Source: Scandinavium manionii
GTDB taxonomy: Bacteria > Pseudomonadota > Gammaproteobacteria > Enterobacterales > Enterobacteriaceae
Direction of reading: 5' to 3'
NCBI RefSeq assembly: GCF_024764775.1
Contig: NZ_JALIGC010000038.1
Coordinates: forward strand, 186,001-250,000
Length of the DNA stretch: 64,000 nt
Shown here: positions 53,980 through 62,579 of the stretch, piece by piece
Layout of the letters: every line of letters starts with the position of its first letter
How positions within the stretch are numbered: the stretch's first letter is position 1
Notes under the pieces: generated by a model
Seen by the model: only the letters and a program-made list of their open reading frames with translations
The model's database searches: none
Told to the model about the DNA's origin: nothing
Program-made: the position numbers and the translations under genes

Positions 53980-54774
53980 TCAACGCGACGTAAATAATAA
54001 GGCGGGGAATAGTTTTCCTGTGTTATCAATCAAGGAATTGGCAATTTCAACGGGGGATTCGGAACGCAGTTCGCACAGAGAATCGAACACACGCGCGGCC
54101 CGCTCAGGGCGATTAGCCTGCCCTTGAAAGCCGTTCAGTGGCATATCCGGCGCATCAGTTTCCAGAACCAAAGCAGAAAGAGGAAGTTGCGAGATAGCTT
54201 CGCGGGTTTTGTTCGCTCGCGGATAGGTGATAGTGCCACCGACGCCAATCTTATAGCCAAGCTGAATGAATCGCTGCGCCTGTTGCAGGCTTCCGGCAAA
54301 ACCGTGAACCACGCCGGTACAGGGTAAATTGTGCCGTTTGAGGTGCATCGCCAGTTTGTCATGGGTGCGGCGCGAGTGGAGGATCACCGGTAGGTCGTAG
54401 CGTTTGGCAAGCTTCAACTGCTCATCGAGCAGCGCCTGCTGTTTGTCGAATTGCGGATCGTCGCGATACAAATCAAGCCCAATCTCCCCTACCGCCACCA
54501 GTTTTGGCGGCTTCCGGGCCAGCAGCGTCGCAAGCTGCGCCAGGCTCTCGTCATTATGCTTTTCAACCACTATCGGATGCAGGCCCAACGCAGCATACAG
54601 CGGCGTGTGTTCCGCCGCCAATGACAACACCTGCTCAAAACGCGAGGCTTCCGTCGCCGGGATAACGATGTTGGTGACGCCCGCCTGCGCCGCAAGCGTC
54701 AGGCTGTGCCCGATGTCGTCCGCGAATGGCGGGAAATCGAAATGACAGTGGGTATCGATAAAGCGGAAACTCAC
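53980..54774 (-). CDS. yjjV: TatD-family metal-dependent hydrolase YjjV
   Basis: 264-aa TatD DNase-like protein with TIM-barrel metal site: 'DTHCHFDFPPF' (HxH) at the N-terminus, 'GEIGLDLYRDDPQFDKQ', 'PVILHSRRTHDKLA' and 'LETDAPDM'. Probably a deoxyribonuclease or related phosphoester hydrolase. Its start overlaps the yjjU stop by four bases. Confidence 0.94.
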   Translation of the reverse strand: MSFRFIDTHCHFDFPPFADDIGHSLTLAAQAGVTNIVIPATEASRFEQVLSLAAEHTPLYAALGLHPIVVEKHNDESLAQLATLLARKPPKLVAVGEIGLDLYRDDPQFDKQQALLDEQLKLAKRYDLPVILHSRRTHDKLAMHLKRHNLPCTGVVHGFAGSLQQAQRFIQLGYKIGVGGTITYPRANKTREAISQLPLSALVLETDAPDMPLNGFQGQANRPERAARVFDSLCELRSESPVEIANSLIDNTGKLFPALLFTSR

Positions 54775-55844
54775 GCCAGCCCCTCGTTATCAAAATTGGC
54801 ATCGTTGGCCTGCGGCGCATCGACCAGCGTCGCGCTGTGAAGATCGTTGGCAGCCGCTGCGGGCGGAACCACCAGCGGCGAAGGCGTGGCTATGCGTGGG
54901 CGGAAACGGGATATCGGTGGCTGGTCGGCCAGCATTTTGCCCATCGTCGCCAGGAAATAGCGTCCACACTGGCGACCGACGTTATAGTCTTCCATCAGCG
55001 CAGGTAGCCCACTGCCGAGCGCCATGCTTTTCAGCGGTTTAGGCGGGAAAATCTCCAGGATCCGTACTTTTCCCGGCGGCGTTTCAATGTACTGCTGAAT
55101 GGCGTGGTAGGTCTTCTCATGATGCTGGACCAGATTCACAAACGGCTGCAGGCTGCTTTCGCCCAGCCAGCGCTCCATTCGTTTGAACCACTGCGGCGTG
55201 TAATACATCTGCGACGGGACCGTGCGGATAACCACAATGGTTTTTCCACCGCGCTTCACCGCTTCCTGCACCGGAATCGCATCACTCACGCCACCGTCCA
55301 GCCAGTTAATGCCGTCGAGCGTCACGCCTGGACGATAGAAACCCGGAATCGCACTCGAGGCTCGAATCTGATCCATCCACGTTTCGCGGGTAGGCGAAAA
55401 GTAGCCAGGCGAGTAGTCATCGGCTCGGGAGGCGCACATCAGGAACGATTTTCCATCGTCAAACTGACGCGCAGCGACGTCCATCGCCAGCGGCATTTTG
55501 CTCGCCGTTGCTTCGACCAGCCAGTCAAGATCGATAAGATTACCGCCGCGCACGAAGCGCATCGGATCGAAAAATTCGCGGGAGGTGGTGTAACGGGTGA
55601 TGACTTTACGGGCGTAGCCCGGCTGGTTACACACATAAGCGGAAAGATTTTGCGCGCCGGCAGAAGTACCTAAGAACAGATCAAACGGGTTGAATCGCGC
55701 ACGCATGAACTCGTCCAGCACCCCGGCTGTAAAAATGCCGCGCTGTCCGCCGCCCTCACATACCAGCGCTAACGGTCCTGGGCGAAAGGGTTTCACCGAA
55801 AGTGGCGCAATATTGCCGAGCGTTACCGGAATTCGCTGTCCCAC
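54771..55844 (-). CDS. yjjU: Patatin-like phospholipase YjjU
   Basis: 357-aa patatin-like lipid acyl hydrolase. Oxyanion loop 'CEGGGQRGIFTAGVLDEF', nucleophile elbow 'GTSAGAQN', and 'DGGVSDAIPVQEA' completing the Ser-Asp dyad. First gene of yjjU-yjjV, coupled by a four-base overlap. Confidence 0.94.
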   Translation of the reverse strand: MGQRIPVTLGNIAPLSVKPFRPGPLALVCEGGGQRGIFTAGVLDEFMRARFNPFDLFLGTSAGAQNLSAYVCNQPGYARKVITRYTTSREFFDPMRFVRGGNLIDLDWLVEATASKMPLAMDVAARQFDDGKSFLMCASRADDYSPGYFSPTRETWMDQIRASSAIPGFYRPGVTLDGINWLDGGVSDAIPVQEAVKRGGKTIVVIRTVPSQMYYTPQWFKRMERWLGESSLQPFVNLVQHHEKTYHAIQQYIETPPGKVRILEIFPPKPLKSMALGSGLPALMEDYNVGRQCGRYFLATMGKMLADQPPISRFRPRIATPSPLVVPPAAAANDLHSATLVDAPQANDANFDNEGLA

Positions 55845-55913
55845 ACTGCTTTCCCGTTTTTGATTGTTTTGTCACATCACCATAACGCAGATAAGGATTC
55901 TCTTAAACTGATA

Positions 55914-55936
55914 AAGCCAGTCCAATGGACTGGCTT
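55914..55936 (-). terminator. Hairpin downstream of ytjA
   Basis: Perfect 10-bp stem AAGCCAGTCC/GGACTGGCTT with a three-base loop, about 23 bases after the ytjA stop. The T run is weak, so termination is moderate. Confidence 0.6.
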
Positions 55937-55958
55937 GGTGTTACGAAAATTAAACCCG

Positions 55959-56120
55959 CTATGGACGCCGGCGTCCCATGAACAGACTGACCAGGAACAG
56001 AATGATACCGACGATAAAGACAATTTTTGCTGCGCCCGCTGCCGTACCGGCTAAACCACCAAAGCCCAGAGCGGCGGCGATTAACGCGATAACCAGAAAT
56101 ATAATGCCCCAACGAAACAT
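55959..56120 (-). CDS. ytjA: Small membrane protein YtjA (DUF1328)
   Basis: 53-aa protein that is almost entirely hydrophobic: two predicted helices ('WGIIFLVIALIAAALGF', 'IVFIVGIILFLVSLFMG') joined by 'GGLAGTAAGAAK' and ending RRRP. Nearly identical to E. coli YtjA. Start at 56120 (MFRWG) follows a GGAGAA ribosome site. Function is not known. Confidence 0.93.
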   Translation of the reverse strand: MFRWGIIFLVIALIAAALGFGGLAGTAAGAAKIVFIVGIILFLVSLFMGRRRP

Positions 56121-56232
56121 ACGATTCTCCTTTACCATAGTGAATGTCGACCGCTTTGATGAACGCTCAGGCACTCAAAACGACAGACTCGTTTCCCCGA
56201 CTATTTGCCGGGGAAGAATGTCTTAAATAGAT

Positions 56233-56841
56233 TTATTTAACTTTAAGGTCGTTCTTCACACTTTTCACGCCATCAACCGCTTTGGTGATGCTCTCGGCAC
56301 GTTCACTTTGCGCCTGGGAGTCAACAGTACCGGAAAGCTGCACCACACCATCAGTGGTTTCTACTTTCACTTTTCGGGACGGAACGATGTCGTCAGCCAG
56401 GAGTTTGGCTTTGATTTCACTGGTGGTTGCAGTATCGCCTGCATAACCCTGCATACCTTCTTTAGTGCTGTCACGCACATGGAGCTTGTCACTGACGGAG
56501 GAAACGCCCTCTACGCCTTTCGCGACGCTAACCGCTTGCTCCGCCTGAGCCTGACTTTCAACGAAGCCGCTCAGCGTGACCACTTTATCGTCGGTTTTCA
56601 CCGAAATATCGGTGCTTTTAATCGAATCATGATCGACCAGCGCCGCTTTCACTTTCGCCGTGATGCTGCTGTCGTCCATAAAGTTGCCGACTTTATTCAT
56701 TGAGCTGTCGACTTTTTGCCCGGCGCTGTCAGCCGCGGATTGCGTTTTATCCATCGTCGTTTCTGCCAGTGCAGAACCGCTCATCATCGCAGTACCCAGC
56801 ATAATCGCCAGCAGCGTTTTGGACATCTTTTGGCTTGTCAT
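56233..56841 (-). CDS. osmY: Osmotically inducible periplasmic protein OsmY
   Basis: 202-aa periplasmic protein with a signal peptide (ending SGSALA) and two BON domains ('SSITAKVKAALVDHDSI...', 'TSEIKAKLLADDIVPS...'). In E. coli it is strongly induced by RpoS and osmotic stress and binds membranes. A Met-Met pair at the start leaves 56841 or 56844 as the initiator. Confidence 0.95.
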   Translation of the reverse strand: MTSQKMSKTLLAIMLGTAMMSGSALAETTMDKTQSAADSAGQKVDSSMNKVGNFMDDSSITAKVKAALVDHDSIKSTDISVKTDDKVVTLSGFVESQAQAEQAVSVAKGVEGVSSVSDKLHVRDSTKEGMQGYAGDTATTSEIKAKLLADDIVPSRKVKVETTDGVVQLSGTVDSQAQSERAESITKAVDGVKSVKNDLKVK

Positions 56842-56844
56842 CAT

Positions 56845-57179
56845 CTCGATTCCTGTAGTTTGCTCAGAATTTGAGCTCAGGCGATCTTCATGATCGCATT
56901 GCTGTAGGGGTGAACATCACCACAATCTCACAGTTATTAATATTGCGATTATCAATTTTAACGGGCTAATACGCCATTTAACACGCATTGATTAGCGGAT
57001 TAAGCCAGCAAACTTGTCATCACTTTGTTAAATATAGCCAACAATTTCTAACTCGCCCGAGCAAACGGCCAAAAAGTGGCGTTTTAGGGCGTGAACGGGC
57101 TCATTTAAGAACTTTCTGCAACGGAATCAAGAAGGAGGGGAAATGACAGAGCACGGCGCATGCCGTGCTCTGGAGACGA
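56845..57179. promoter_or_regulatory. osmY upstream region (335-base gap)
   Basis: Holds the osmY promoter and leader on the minus strand and the prfC 3' region. Two short palindromes are visible: GCGATC-N5-GATCGC (56881-56897) in the leader, and GGTGAACATCACC (56909-56921) further upstream. The rest is AT-rich, with no gene. The hairpin GAGCACGGC/GCCGTGCTC (57151-57172) just after the prfC stop is a probable terminator with a weak T run. Confidence 0.55.
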
Positions 57180-58769
57180 TTAGTGCTCGCGGGTTTTGCG
57201 GAACAGAACCTCTGGGTAACGTTCCTGGGTCAGATTGAGGTTAACCATGGTTGGTGCGATGTACGTAAGGTTATCACCGCCGTCGAGTGCCAGCTGGATT
57301 TCGTTCTTACGCTTGAACTCTTCGAACTTCTTCACGTCCGTGCTTTCAACCCAACGGGCGGTAGCCACGTTCACCGATTCGTAAATCGCTTCGACGTTGT
57401 ACTCGCTCTTCAGACGCGCAACCACCACGTCGAACTGCAGCACACCGACCGCGCCGACGATCAGATCGTTGTTGGCAATCGGACGGAAGACCTGAACCGC
57501 GCCTTCTTCGGAAAGCTGAACCAGACCTTTGAGCAACTGTTTCTGCTTCAGTGGATCTTTGAGGCGAATACGACGGAACAGCTCAGGGGCGAAGTTCGGA
57601 ATGCCGGTGAACTTCATCATTTCACCCTGAGTGAAGGTGTCACCAATCTGAATGGTGCCATGGTTGTGCAGACCGATGATGTCGCCCGGGTACGCTTCTT
57701 CCACGTGCGAACGGTCGCCCGCCATGAAGGTCAGCGCGTCGGAAATCACCACATCTTTACCGGTGCGCACCTGGCGCAGCTTCATGCCTTTCTCATAGCG
57801 CCCGGAAACCACACGCATGAACGCCACGCGGTCACGGTGTTTCGGGTCCATGTTGGCCTGAATTTTAAAAACGAAGCCGGAGAACTTCTCTTCTTTCGCT
57901 TCCACTTCACGGGTGTCAGATTTACGCGGCATCGGCGCAGGCGCCCATTCCACCAGACCGTCTAGCATGTGGTCTACACCGAAGTTGCCGAGTGCGGTCC
58001 CGAAGAATACCGGGGTGATTTCACCGGCCAGGAACAGCTCCTGGTCGAATTCATTCGATGCGCCCTGCACCAGCTCCAGCTCGTCACGCAGCTGCGCGGC
58101 CAGATCTTCACCGACAGCGGTATCGAGTTCCGGGTTGTTCAACCCTTTAACGATACGCACGTCCTGAATAGTGTGCCCTTTACCGGTCTGGTACAGATAG
58201 GTTTCATCTTTATAGAGATGATAAACGCCTTTGAACAGCTTGCCGCAGCCGATAGGCCAGGTGATTGGCGCACAGCCAATTTTCAGCTCGCTTTCCACTT
58301 CATCCAGCACTTCCATCGGGTCACGAATGTCGCGGTCGAGTTTGTTCATGAAGGTCAGGATCGGCGTATCGCGCAGACGGGTAACTTCCATCAGCTTACG
58401 GGTTCGATCCTCAACGCCTTTCGCGGCATCGATGACCATCAGGCAGCAGTCCACCGCAGTCAGGGTACGATAGGTATCTTCGGAAAAGTCTTCGTGACCC
58501 GGGGTGTCCAGCAAGTTGACCAGGCAGTTATGATACGGGAACTGCATTACAGAGGTGGTAATGGAGATACCACGCTGCTTTTCCATCTCCATCCAGTCAG
58601 ATTTCGCATGCTGGCTGGAGCCACGGCCTTTTACCGTACCGGCAGTCTGAATGGCCTGTCCGAACAACAGCACCTTTTCGGTGATGGTCGTTTTACCGGC
58701 ATCCGGGTGGGAGATGATGGCAAAAGTGCGGCGCTTCGCCACCTCTTGCAAATAAGGAGACAACGTCAT
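57180..58769 (-). CDS. prfC: Peptide chain release factor 3
   Basis: 529-aa GTPase that releases RF1/RF2 from the ribosome. G1 'SHPDAGKTTITEKV', G3 'LDTPGHEDFSEDTY' and G4 'TFMNKLDRDIRDP' are present; the C-terminal half has EF-G-like domains. Same length as E. coli RF3. Confidence 0.98.
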   Translation of the reverse strand: MTLSPYLQEVAKRRTFAIISHPDAGKTTITEKVLLFGQAIQTAGTVKGRGSSQHAKSDWMEMEKQRGISITTSVMQFPYHNCLVNLLDTPGHEDFSEDTYRTLTAVDCCLMVIDAAKGVEDRTRKLMEVTRLRDTPILTFMNKLDRDIRDPMEVLDEVESELKIGCAPITWPIGCGKLFKGVYHLYKDETYLYQTGKGHTIQDVRIVKGLNNPELDTAVGEDLAAQLRDELELVQGASNEFDQELFLAGEITPVFFGTALGNFGVDHMLDGLVEWAPAPMPRKSDTREVEAKEEKFSGFVFKIQANMDPKHRDRVAFMRVVSGRYEKGMKLRQVRTGKDVVISDALTFMAGDRSHVEEAYPGDIIGLHNHGTIQIGDTFTQGEMMKFTGIPNFAPELFRRIRLKDPLKQKQLLKGLVQLSEEGAVQVFRPIANNDLIVGAVGVLQFDVVVARLKSEYNVEAIYESVNVATARWVESTDVKKFEEFKRKNEIQLALDGGDNLTYIAPTMVNLNLTQERYPEVLFRKTREH

Positions 58770-58859
58770 AGTCAGTTCTTCTTCAGTAAACGCGGCAGCA
58801 AACCGCGCATGTTAAATACGAAATTGCGGCTATTTTACCCGTTAGCCGGGGGCTGACAA

Positions 58860-59540
58860 TCAATGTTTACACAGGAGTTGCTCCAGCTCGGCAAGTGATG
58901 TCACTGTCCAGGTCGGTTTAATGTGCGACGGCAATTCCTGCTGATGCGCATTCAACCAGCAGGTAGAAAGACCGGCATTCATGCCACCCAGAATGTCCGA
59001 TGCTGCGGTATCGCCTACCATCAGCACCCGCGAACGATCCGGGTTGCCCGCGCATTCAAGCGCATGGTCGAAAATGCGCGCGTCAGGTTTTGCCACGCCC
59101 ACTTCCTCAGAAATAATCAGTAAATCAAAATGATCGCGAAGACCGGTACGCTCAAGGCGAATTTGCTGCAACGCGGTAAAGCCGTTGGTGATGATGCCCA
59201 TTTTCACCTTGCCTTGTAGGGCATTCAGCAGTGAAACGGCTCCCGGCAGCGGGGAGCAGATCTCGGCCATCGCATTCATAAAAGCGTCGTTTAAATCACC
59301 CGCGTTGACGTTCAGGCGTGAAGCCCAGCTTTCAAAACGCTGATGCTGCAACTGCAGCGAAGTGATGGCTCCATTCTGGTAATCCACCCACAGCGGCTTA
59401 TTCACAGCCTGATAGTCCTGGAAATCTTCTGCGGTGAAGGTCACGCTATAATCAAGAAACATCCGCTGTAAGCCGCTGAACGAATCGAAAGTAAACAGTG
59501 TTTCGTCGGCATCAAAGAAAATCCAGTCCCACATCTTCAT
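58860..59540 (-). CDS. yjjG: Pyrimidine 5'-nucleotidase YjjG
   Basis: 226-aa HAD-family phosphatase that removes phosphate from (deoxy)pyrimidine and non-canonical nucleotides. Motif I 'FFDADETLFTFDS'; motif II 'GIITNGFTALQ'; motif IV 'LMVGDTAASDILGGMNAG'. Downstream of rimI in the usual holD-rimI-yjjG-prfC order. One residue longer than in E. coli, at the N-terminus. Confidence 0.96.
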   Translation of the reverse strand: MKMWDWIFFDADETLFTFDSFSGLQRMFLDYSVTFTAEDFQDYQAVNKPLWVDYQNGAITSLQLQHQRFESWASRLNVNAGDLNDAFMNAMAEICSPLPGAVSLLNALQGKVKMGIITNGFTALQQIRLERTGLRDHFDLLIISEEVGVAKPDARIFDHALECAGNPDRSRVLMVGDTAASDILGGMNAGLSTCWLNAHQQELPSHIKPTWTVTSLAELEQLLCKH

Positions 59541-59554
59541 CGTAAACCCTTGTC

Positions 59555-60001
59555 TTACATACTGATTGGCAGTGCCATAATGATTGCGTCTTCACGCCCT
59601 TCCGCGGTCGGATAGTAGTTGCGTCGAATCGTCGCCTCGTTGAAACCCAGGCTTTCATACAGTGCGATGGCGGCAACGTTCGAGGCGCGGACTTCCAGCC
59701 ACAGCGTAACCACGCCGCGTTTTTCTACTTCGTCGATAACCTGTTCGAGCAATTCCCGCCCTAGCCCTCGGCGCTGATACGCCGGATCAACGGCGATGTT
59801 AAACAGCGTGGCTTCGTCTAGCACGATTTGGGTAATGGCGAAGGCCGCCATTTCGCCGTGTACCGTCAGCTGCAGGTTGAGATAACGCTCGCCCTGATTG
59901 CTGGCGAGGGTCTGCTCGCTCCACGGGAAAGCGTGAGCGCGCTGCTCAATCAGCAGGGCGCGGGGTAAATCAGTCTGGCTTAGGGAAGAAATCGTGTTCA
60001 T
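59555..60001 (-). CDS. rimI: Ribosomal protein S18 alanine N-acetyltransferase RimI
   Basis: 148-aa GNAT acetyltransferase modifying the N-terminus of S18. Acetyl-CoA loop 'VDPAYQRRGLGRELLEQV'; C-terminal 'YESLGFNEATIRRNYYP'. Start at 60001 (MNTISSLSQTDLP) matches E. coli, and lies within holD, overlapping it by 32 bases. Confidence 0.97.
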   Translation of the reverse strand: MNTISSLSQTDLPRALLIEQRAHAFPWSEQTLASNQGERYLNLQLTVHGEMAAFAITQIVLDEATLFNIAVDPAYQRRGLGRELLEQVIDEVEKRGVVTLWLEVRASNVAAIALYESLGFNEATIRRNYYPTAEGREDAIIMALPISM

Positions 60002-60383
60002 GGGCGCAAATTTGTTGCCAGAGTTCGGCGCGGGCCGTCGCGCTGGACTGCAATTGTTCGAATGTCGGGCTGATGACCTGCGCGCCTTCCAGCGCGACCG
60101 GTTCACTGTCGCCCAGACGCCAGCTGTTACAGCGGCCGCCCTCAGGCAGCATTGCGACGCGTTCCGGCGTCAGCTGTAATACCTGATCCGGCGTTACGGC
60201 CAGCGCACGGAGGATATCGTTCACCAGCGGTTCGGTCAGCGGCGGCAGCGTTTGCGCCACCATCACCAGACGAATATGGTCAGGCAGAGAGATAGCGATT
60301 TCGCCCTGTAAAACCGCAGGACGGCGCAAAGACCACTGGGTAATGCCCAGTTGCTGTAGTTGCCAGTCTCGTCGGGATGTCAT
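59970..60383 (-). CDS. holD: DNA polymerase III psi subunit HolD
   Basis: 137-aa subunit linking the clamp loader to SSB through the chi subunit. 'TSRRDWQLQQLGITQWSLRRP' at the N-terminus and 'LWQQICAHEHDFFP' at the end are characteristic. Start at 60383 follows E. coli; a longer frame runs into the rsmC promoter. Overlaps rimI. Confidence 0.96.
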   Translation of the reverse strand: MTSRRDWQLQQLGITQWSLRRPAVLQGEIAISLPDHIRLVMVAQTLPPLTEPLVNDILRALAVTPDQVLQLTPERVAMLPEGGRCNSWRLGDSEPVALEGAQVISPTFEQLQSSATARAELWQQICAHEHDFFPKPD

Positions 60384-60521
60384 CGCGGGTTTCTCCTGTC
60401 TGTCAGGCGCGGAAATATAGCAAATTCGTCGAACTTGCGCCAATAAAGCAAGGAGGCTCACGCGCAGAGAGGGCAGATAGTGTGTATAATCGCGGCCGTC
60501 GTTTATAGAGGATTACGCGTT

Positions 60522-61550
60522 ATGTCTGCATTGACCCCGGCAAGTGAAGTCTTGCTGCGCCACAGTGATGATTTCGAACAAAGCCGCATTATGTTTGCCG
60601 GTGATCTGCAGGATGACCTGCCCGCTCGTCTGGATACCGCGTTTAGCCGCGCCCATACGCAACAGTATCACCACTGGCAGAACCTGAGTCGCGAGATGGG
60701 TGAGAACGTGCGCTTTAGCCTGACGGCAGAAGCAGCGGACGTTGCCGACTGCGATACGCTGATTTACTACTGGCCTAAAAATAAGCCAGAAGCGCTGTAT
60801 CAGCTGACCAACATTTTATCGCTGATGCCGATTGGCACCGATATTTTTGTGGTCGGTGAGAACCGAAGCGGCGTGCGCAGCGCTGAGCAGATGCTTGCTG
60901 AATTCGCCCCGCTGAATAAAGTCGACAGCGCACGTCGCTGCGGCCTGTATCACGGTCGTCTGGAAAAACAGCCGTCGTTCAACGCCGAAGACAATTGGGC
61001 TGAGTATCAGCTTGACGGTCTGACCGTCAAAACGCTGCCGGGCGTGTTCAGCCGCGATGGCCTGGATACCGGCAGTAAGCTGCTGCTCTCCACCCTGACG
61101 CCACACACTAAAGGTAAAGTGCTGGACGTAGGCTGCGGCGCGGGCGTGTTATCCACCGTGCTGGCGAGCCATTCGCCGAAAGTACGCCTGACCCTTTGTG
61201 ACGTCAGCGCTGCCGCGGTCGAAGCCAGCCGTGCAACGCTTGCCGCTAACGGCCTCGAAGGTGAAGTGCTGGCAAGTAACGTCTTCTCTGACGTGACCGG
61301 CCGTTTCGATATGATTATCTCCAACCCGCCGTTCCACGACGGGCTGCAGACCAGCCTCGAAGCCGCTCAGCAGCTGATCCGCGGGGCGGTACGTCATCTG
61401 AATAGCGGCGGTGAATTGCGCATTGTGGCCAACGCCTTCCTGGCCTATCCAAAAATTCTGGACGAAACCTTCGGCTTCCACGAAGTGCTCGCGCAGACTG
61501 GCCGGTTTAAAGTCTATCGCACTGTGATGACTCGCCAGGCGAAGAAGTAA
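60522..61550 (+). CDS. rsmC: 16S rRNA m2G1207 methyltransferase RsmC
   Basis: 342-aa SAM-dependent methyltransferase with an inactive N-terminal methyltransferase-like domain and an active C-terminal one. SAM-binding 'GKVLDVGCGAGVLS' and catalytic 'ISNPPFHDG'. Start at 60522 (MSALTPASEVLL) matches E. coli. Divergent from holD. Confidence 0.97.
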   Translation: MSALTPASEVLLRHSDDFEQSRIMFAGDLQDDLPARLDTAFSRAHTQQYHHWQNLSREMGENVRFSLTAEAADVADCDTLIYYWPKNKPEALYQLTNILSLMPIGTDIFVVGENRSGVRSAEQMLAEFAPLNKVDSARRCGLYHGRLEKQPSFNAEDNWAEYQLDGLTVKTLPGVFSRDGLDTGSKLLLSTLTPHTKGKVLDVGCGAGVLSTVLASHSPKVRLTLCDVSAAAVEASRATLAANGLEGEVLASNVFSDVTGRFDMIISNPPFHDGLQTSLEAAQQLIRGAVRHLNSGGELRIVANAFLAYPKILDETFGFHEVLAQTGRFKVYRTVMTRQAKK

Positions 61551-61560
61551 TTACTTACCC

Positions 61561-61586
61561 CGCCCGCAGGCTTTGACTTGCGGGCG
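61561..61586 (+). terminator. Hairpin downstream of rsmC
   Basis: CGCCCGCA/TGCGGGCG stem with a ten-base loop, 10 bases after the rsmC stop. No T run follows, so it may be a weak terminator or 3'-end protection. Confidence 0.4.
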
Positions 61587-61661
61587 CTCCCACCGCACCA
61601 CCCTTTCTGTCGAAAAGCGCCCATTTTTACAGCGATCGGAAAATTCTGCTGCAATTAACTG

Positions 61662-61689
61662 TTGACGAAAATCCGAAAACCACTAGAAT
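61662..61689 (+). promoter_or_regulatory. Promoter of the leu tRNA operon
   Basis: -35 TTGACG (61662-61667), 16-base spacer, -10 TAGAAT (61684-61689), then a GC-rich discriminator GCGCCTCC, as in stringently controlled stable-RNA promoters. A/T-rich sequence upstream may serve as UP element or Fis sites. Confidence 0.85.
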
Positions 61690-61730
61690 GCGCCTCCGTG
61701 GTAAAGATTCTTTTTAAGAGTCGATGGTAT

Positions 61731-61817
61731 GCGACGGTGGCGGAATTGGTAGACGCGCTAGCTTCAGGTGTTAGTGTCCTAACGGACGTGGGGGTTCAAG
61801 TCCCCCCCCTCGCACCA
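61731..61817 (+). tRNA. leuV: tRNA-Leu(CAG), copy 1
   Basis: 87-base class II tRNA with encoded CCA and CAG anticodon ('GCTTCAGGTGT'). T arm GGGGG-TTCAAGT-CCCCC. Base 5 is C (GCGACGG), giving a C:C mismatch in the acceptor stem instead of the A:C of the other copies, and the variable arm is GTCC-TAAC-GGAC. First of three tandem copies. Confidence 0.97.
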
Positions 61818-61846
61818 TATACCACGTAAGATATTGCTCGCACTGG

Positions 61847-61933
61847 GCGAAGGTGGCGGAATTGGTAGACGCGCTAGCTTCAGGTGTTAGTGTTCGTAAG
61901 GACGTGGGGGTTCAAGTCCCCCCCCTCGCACCA
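61847..61933 (+). tRNA. leuP: tRNA-Leu(CAG), copy 2
   Basis: 87-base tRNA-Leu with CAG anticodon and encoded CCA; acceptor GCGAAGG, variable arm GTTC-GTAA-GGAC. Identical to copy 3. Separated by 29 bases from copy 1. Confidence 0.97.
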
Positions 61934-61962
61934 ACGAGACAATATCAAGATAAGACGACTGT

Positions 61963-62049
61963 GCGAAGGTGGCGGAATTGGTAGACGCGCTAGCTTCAGG
62001 TGTTAGTGTTCGTAAGGACGTGGGGGTTCAAGTCCCCCCCCTCGCACCA
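61963..62049 (+). tRNA. leuQ: tRNA-Leu(CAG), copy 3
   Basis: 87-base tRNA-Leu with CAG anticodon, identical to copy 2 across the mature sequence. Last of the leuVPQ-type operon; 29 bases after copy 2. Followed within 40 bases by the convergent yjjZ. Confidence 0.97.
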
Positions 62050-62087
62050 GCTTCTTATCTCTCTTTACTCTCTCCCTGATTTTCTCA

Positions 62088-62327
62088 TTATCCCATCAGT
62101 TTCAAATTCATCATCACCAGCATCATCCCGCTTATCAACGCAAATGCCGATGGCAACAACACAAAATGCCGCAGCTGACGATGCCAGATCATCACACAAG
62201 AAAGCAGTAAACCCAGCGCTATCAGACCTCGCCAGGTATCAATTGACAGACCGGCAAAGCCCAACCCGGCTAAAAGCACGCCAGGAATCAACACACCCCA
62301 CCCACTGCCTAACGCCCGCTGCAACAT
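62088..62327 (-). CDS. yjjZ: DUF1435 small membrane protein YjjZ
   Basis: 79-aa hydrophobic protein (helices 'GWGVLIPGVLLAGLGFAGL', 'GLIALGLLLSCVMIW', 'VLLPSAFALISGMMLVM'). I place the start at 62327 (MLQRALGSG), which has a GAGAG ribosome site; an earlier ATG at 62366 would put the Fur box inside the gene. Function is unknown; iron control is likely. Confidence 0.8.
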   Translation of the reverse strand: MLQRALGSGWGVLIPGVLLAGLGFAGLSIDTWRGLIALGLLLSCVMIWHRQLRHFVLLPSAFALISGMMLVMMNLKLMG

Positions 62328-62345
62328 GGTTTTGACTCTCGAAAC

Positions 62346-62383
62346 AATAATGATAACCAATATCATATGATAATTTTTATCAT
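62346..62383. promoter_or_regulatory. Overlapping Fur boxes upstream of yjjZ
   Basis: AATAATGATAACCAATATC (62346-62364) matches 16 of 19 positions of the Fur consensus GATAATGATAATCATTATC. Next to it ATGATAA-TTT-TTATCAT (62366-62382) is a perfect 7-bp inverted repeat of the same character. Together they form an extended Fur-binding region just upstream of the chosen yjjZ start. Confidence 0.8.
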
Positions 62384-62579
62384 TTGCAAGATCGCACTGA
62401 AAACCGCGGCGCTCTTTACTTTCACGCAGGTGACAGTGTTGCTTTAAGGTGATAAATTGTGCGGATTATACGAATTGATTAGTGTTACTGATATTTTCGC
62501 GCGAAACGTTCCCGTGTGAAATGTGTCATTCCTGATGCTTAGTGTTTCTGCAATCACACAATAAAAACGATTTCCTGAC

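Noticed and set aside
56161..56232. TTCCCCG...CGGGGAA inverted repeat after osmY as a terminator
   Set aside because: On the minus strand no T run follows the stem, so it does not qualify as an intrinsic terminator; it may be a simple mRNA 3' hairpin.
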